From Phaeodactylum tricornutum CCAP 1055/1 (taxonomy: Eukaryota; Bacillariophyta; Bacillariophyceae; Surirellales; Neidiaceae): a stretch of 64,000 nucleotides of DNA. This document shows, one piece after another, positions 61,978 through 64,000 of this stretch (within the stretch, counting starts at the first letter, position 1; every line of letters begins with the position of its first letter). A program made the position numbers and the translations under genes. The DNA lies in the NCBI RefSeq assembly GCF_000150955.2, contig NC_011675.1:326230-390229 (forward strand). Direction: 5' to 3'. A model generated the notes under the pieces. The model was not told the origin of the DNA. It worked only from the letters and a program-made list of their open reading frames with translations, and made no database searches.

Positions 61978-64000
61978 ATGAGCTCGTTGCCTCTTTCAAC
62001 CTCGGAGGCTTCTCAGGAAGTTGCCATTCGCATGGGAAATGAAGGCATTGCCTCACTCCCGCCCAAAACCGTCATGCAGAACTTTGATGCGCAGGTGACG
62101 AAGAATGGAAACCGCACAGCCTTGTACCACAAACGCCCCAAGCAGGTAAGTATACATTGCTTTGAAGAGCAACTTATCTACATGTGTTCGATTGCCTGAT
62201 GCGCTTCTCTGCTTTCAGGGCCAAGACGTGGCGGATGTCGCTTGGACGAAGTATAGCTGGAAGGAATATCGTCAGCAGGTCGACAGTTTTGGTAAAGCTT
62301 TGCTCAAAGTAGGCTTTGCCCGTTTCGACACGATCAATATTATTGGATTCAACGCTCCCGAATGGTTCTTTGCGAACTTTGGTGCTATCGCGGCGGGAGG
62401 AATCCCTGCCGGTGTCTACACGACCAACAACCCGGAAGCGTGCGCGTACGTAGCCGAGCATTCGGAGGCCAAGGTCGTCGTCTGTGAAGGCGTCAAGCAA
62501 CTCGAAAAGTACTACGAAATCAGCAGGAATTTGCCCAATTTGACGGCTCTGGTCATGTACGGAACCGATAGTATTCCGGAGGACGTCAAGTCCAAGTGTT
62601 CCGTTCCGGTTTACACCTTCGAAGGGTTTCTTGACCTTGGCAAAGATGTCTCCGATACGGATTTGAAAGCCCGTACGGACTCGTGGAAGGCAGGGGAGAC
62701 GTGCACTTTGATCTACACTAGGTATGTCTGCGTATGTTTTCTATGATAGCTTGCTTTGCTTGCCTGTACGGATCTAAAGCTTGCTTATTTTTTCTTTCTG
62801 TAGCGGAACGACCGGTCCTCCCAAGGCGGTCATGATCACCAACGATAACATCACGTGGACCATTGAGACCTTGATGGGTCGCACGCGCAAGGGAACTCTG
62901 GACCACAACGACGTCATGATTTCGTACCTTCCCCTCAGTCATATTGCCGCGCAAATGTTGGATATGCACAACCCAATGGCGACGGGGACGCAGCTCTATT
63001 TCGCCGATGCGAACGCGCTGAAGGGATCCTTGGGACAAACCCTCAAGGAAGTTCGGCCTACGGTCTTTTTCGGTGTACCTCGTGTATGGGAGAAGATTTA
63101 CGGTACGTACAGTATGATACAAACCCATTTTGACTGCAACATGATTGTCTTCGTCTAACGTGTTTGTCGCCGACGCCTCCTCTTGTTTGCAGACAAGCTC
63201 CAGGAAGTCGCCCGTTCTAGTACCGGCATAAAAAAGATGCTATCAACCTGGGCCAAGGGTAAAGCGGCTGCTCACTGGGAGTCTCTCGAATACGGATCGA
63301 AATCCGGCAGCCCTTTCATGCTGTTCCTGGCCAAAAAGCTCCTGCACAAGGCGCACTTGGCTCTGGGTTTCGACCGTTGCATTCAGTTTTATGTGAGTGC
63401 CGCTCCCATTGAAGTGAAAATTCTCAAATATTTCATGTCCCTGGATATTCCTATCATGGAACTTTTTGGTCAGTCGGAATGTACCGGACCGCATGCAGTC
63501 AACGGCTACGACGCCTTCAAGGTTGGAACGGTTGGACGCCCGTTGATTGGAACCGAAACCAAGATTGACGAGGCCACCGGGGAGCTTTGCTACCGTGGCC
63601 GTCATATTTTTGCTGGATATATGGGTATGCCCGACAAGACCACCGAAACGATTGATTCCCAGGGCTGGTTGCATTCCGGAGACATTGTGGCCATCGATAG
63701 CGATCACCACCCTGAAATCAAGAAACCCAGCGGTTTCATTAGTATTACTGGTAGAATCAAGGAGCTGATCATTACAGCTGGAGGTGAAAATGTTGCGCCA
63801 GTCTTGATCGAAGACGAGTTGAAGGCCGCCATGCCAGCGTTGGCCAATGCGATGGTTATTGGAGACAAGCGCAAATTCCTGAGCGTCCTCCTGTGCCTCC
63901 AAGTCGAACCCGACATTGAAGGCAATCCGACCAACAAACTCACCGGAAACGCATTGGAAGCCGCCAAAACTATTGGAAGCAAGGCCAAGACAACTAACGA
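61978..64000 (+). CDS. Long-chain acyl-CoA synthetase, partial (runs off right edge)
   Basis: Four exons seen so far: 61978-62145, 62219-62721, 62804-63102 and 63193-64000; all junctions keep frame. The AMP-binding family motifs are LIYTSGTTGPPKAVMI (ATP loop, split by an intron), GQSECTGPHAVNGY, GWLHSGDIVAID and GRIKELIITAGGENVAPV. The N-terminal part resembles the bubblegum/ACSBG type, with WTKYSWKEYRQQVDSFGKAL and NFGAIAAGGIPAGVYTTNNPE. The enzyme activates fatty acids to acyl-CoA for lipid synthesis or oxidation. The start is the ATG of ACCATGAGC; no signal peptide is seen. The C-terminus is missing because the window ends. Confidence 0.92.

Overview
This 64-kb window is nuclear DNA of a photosynthetic stramenopile, most likely a pennate diatom of the Phaeodactylum type. 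The reasons are as follows. Genes are dense, lie on both strands, and carry short (50-110 nt) GT-AG introns. Several proteins begin with a signal peptide followed by an ASAF-like motif, which is the plastid import signal of diatoms (NASAF at 51.3 kb, SSAF at 57.2 kb, CHAF at 31.3 kb, CTAF at 41.0 kb). A Ty1/copia LTR element resembles those of diatoms. I could not compare against any database, so the species is an inference.

Layout. 0-9.2 kb: an SMPD4-like membrane protein (runs off the left edge), a CIAO2/MIP18 iron-sulfur targeting factor, a carotenoid isomerase-like FAD enzyme, a mercuric-reductase-like disulfide oxidoreductase and an inositol-dehydrogenase-like enzyme. 9.8-14.7 kb: the cohesin subunit SCC3/STAG in eight exons. 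15.3-25.6 kb: a MYND-SET methyltransferase, a secreted fasciclin protein, an RCC1-repeat protein, a secreted beta-mannosidase-like GH2 enzyme and a membrane fatty-acid-hydroxylase-type enzyme. 26.0-31.4 kb: a hAT-like non-autonomous DNA transposon with intact ends, a relic of the hydroxylase gene, a LOV-like PAS protein without the photoactive cysteine, a GT61 glycosyltransferase and a plastid-type rhomboid protease. 31.7-38.6 kb: a broken copia element with both LTRs and a target duplication, carrying a degraded LINE inside it. 39-51.4 kb: an OB-fold/methyltransferase protein, a plastid-type YchJ protein, TFIIE-alpha, a tail-anchored truncated hemoglobin, SPT4, a Tat-signal lumen protein, a SohB/SppA-type protease, a membrane metallophosphoesterase and a plastid protein of unknown function. 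51.7-64 kb: an SDR enzyme, SAR1, a TPR/J-domain protein, an MsrA-like protein with an in-frame TGA at the catalytic-type position (probable selenoprotein), glutamine-dependent NAD synthetase, a quinone-oxidoreductase-like MDR and a long-chain acyl-CoA synthetase (runs off the right edge).

The genes do not form one pathway; they are an ordinary mix of housekeeping, plastid and secretory functions. Neighbours often pair head-to-head with 350-620 bp between starts, or tail-to-tail with 90-300 bp between stops. Many genes needed exon joining by hand; the junctions given all keep frame and restore family motifs. Two host genes (6.3 kb and 17.1 kb) each show an apparent single missing base. The strongest lead for new biology is the probable selenocysteine MsrA at 56.4-57.3 kb.
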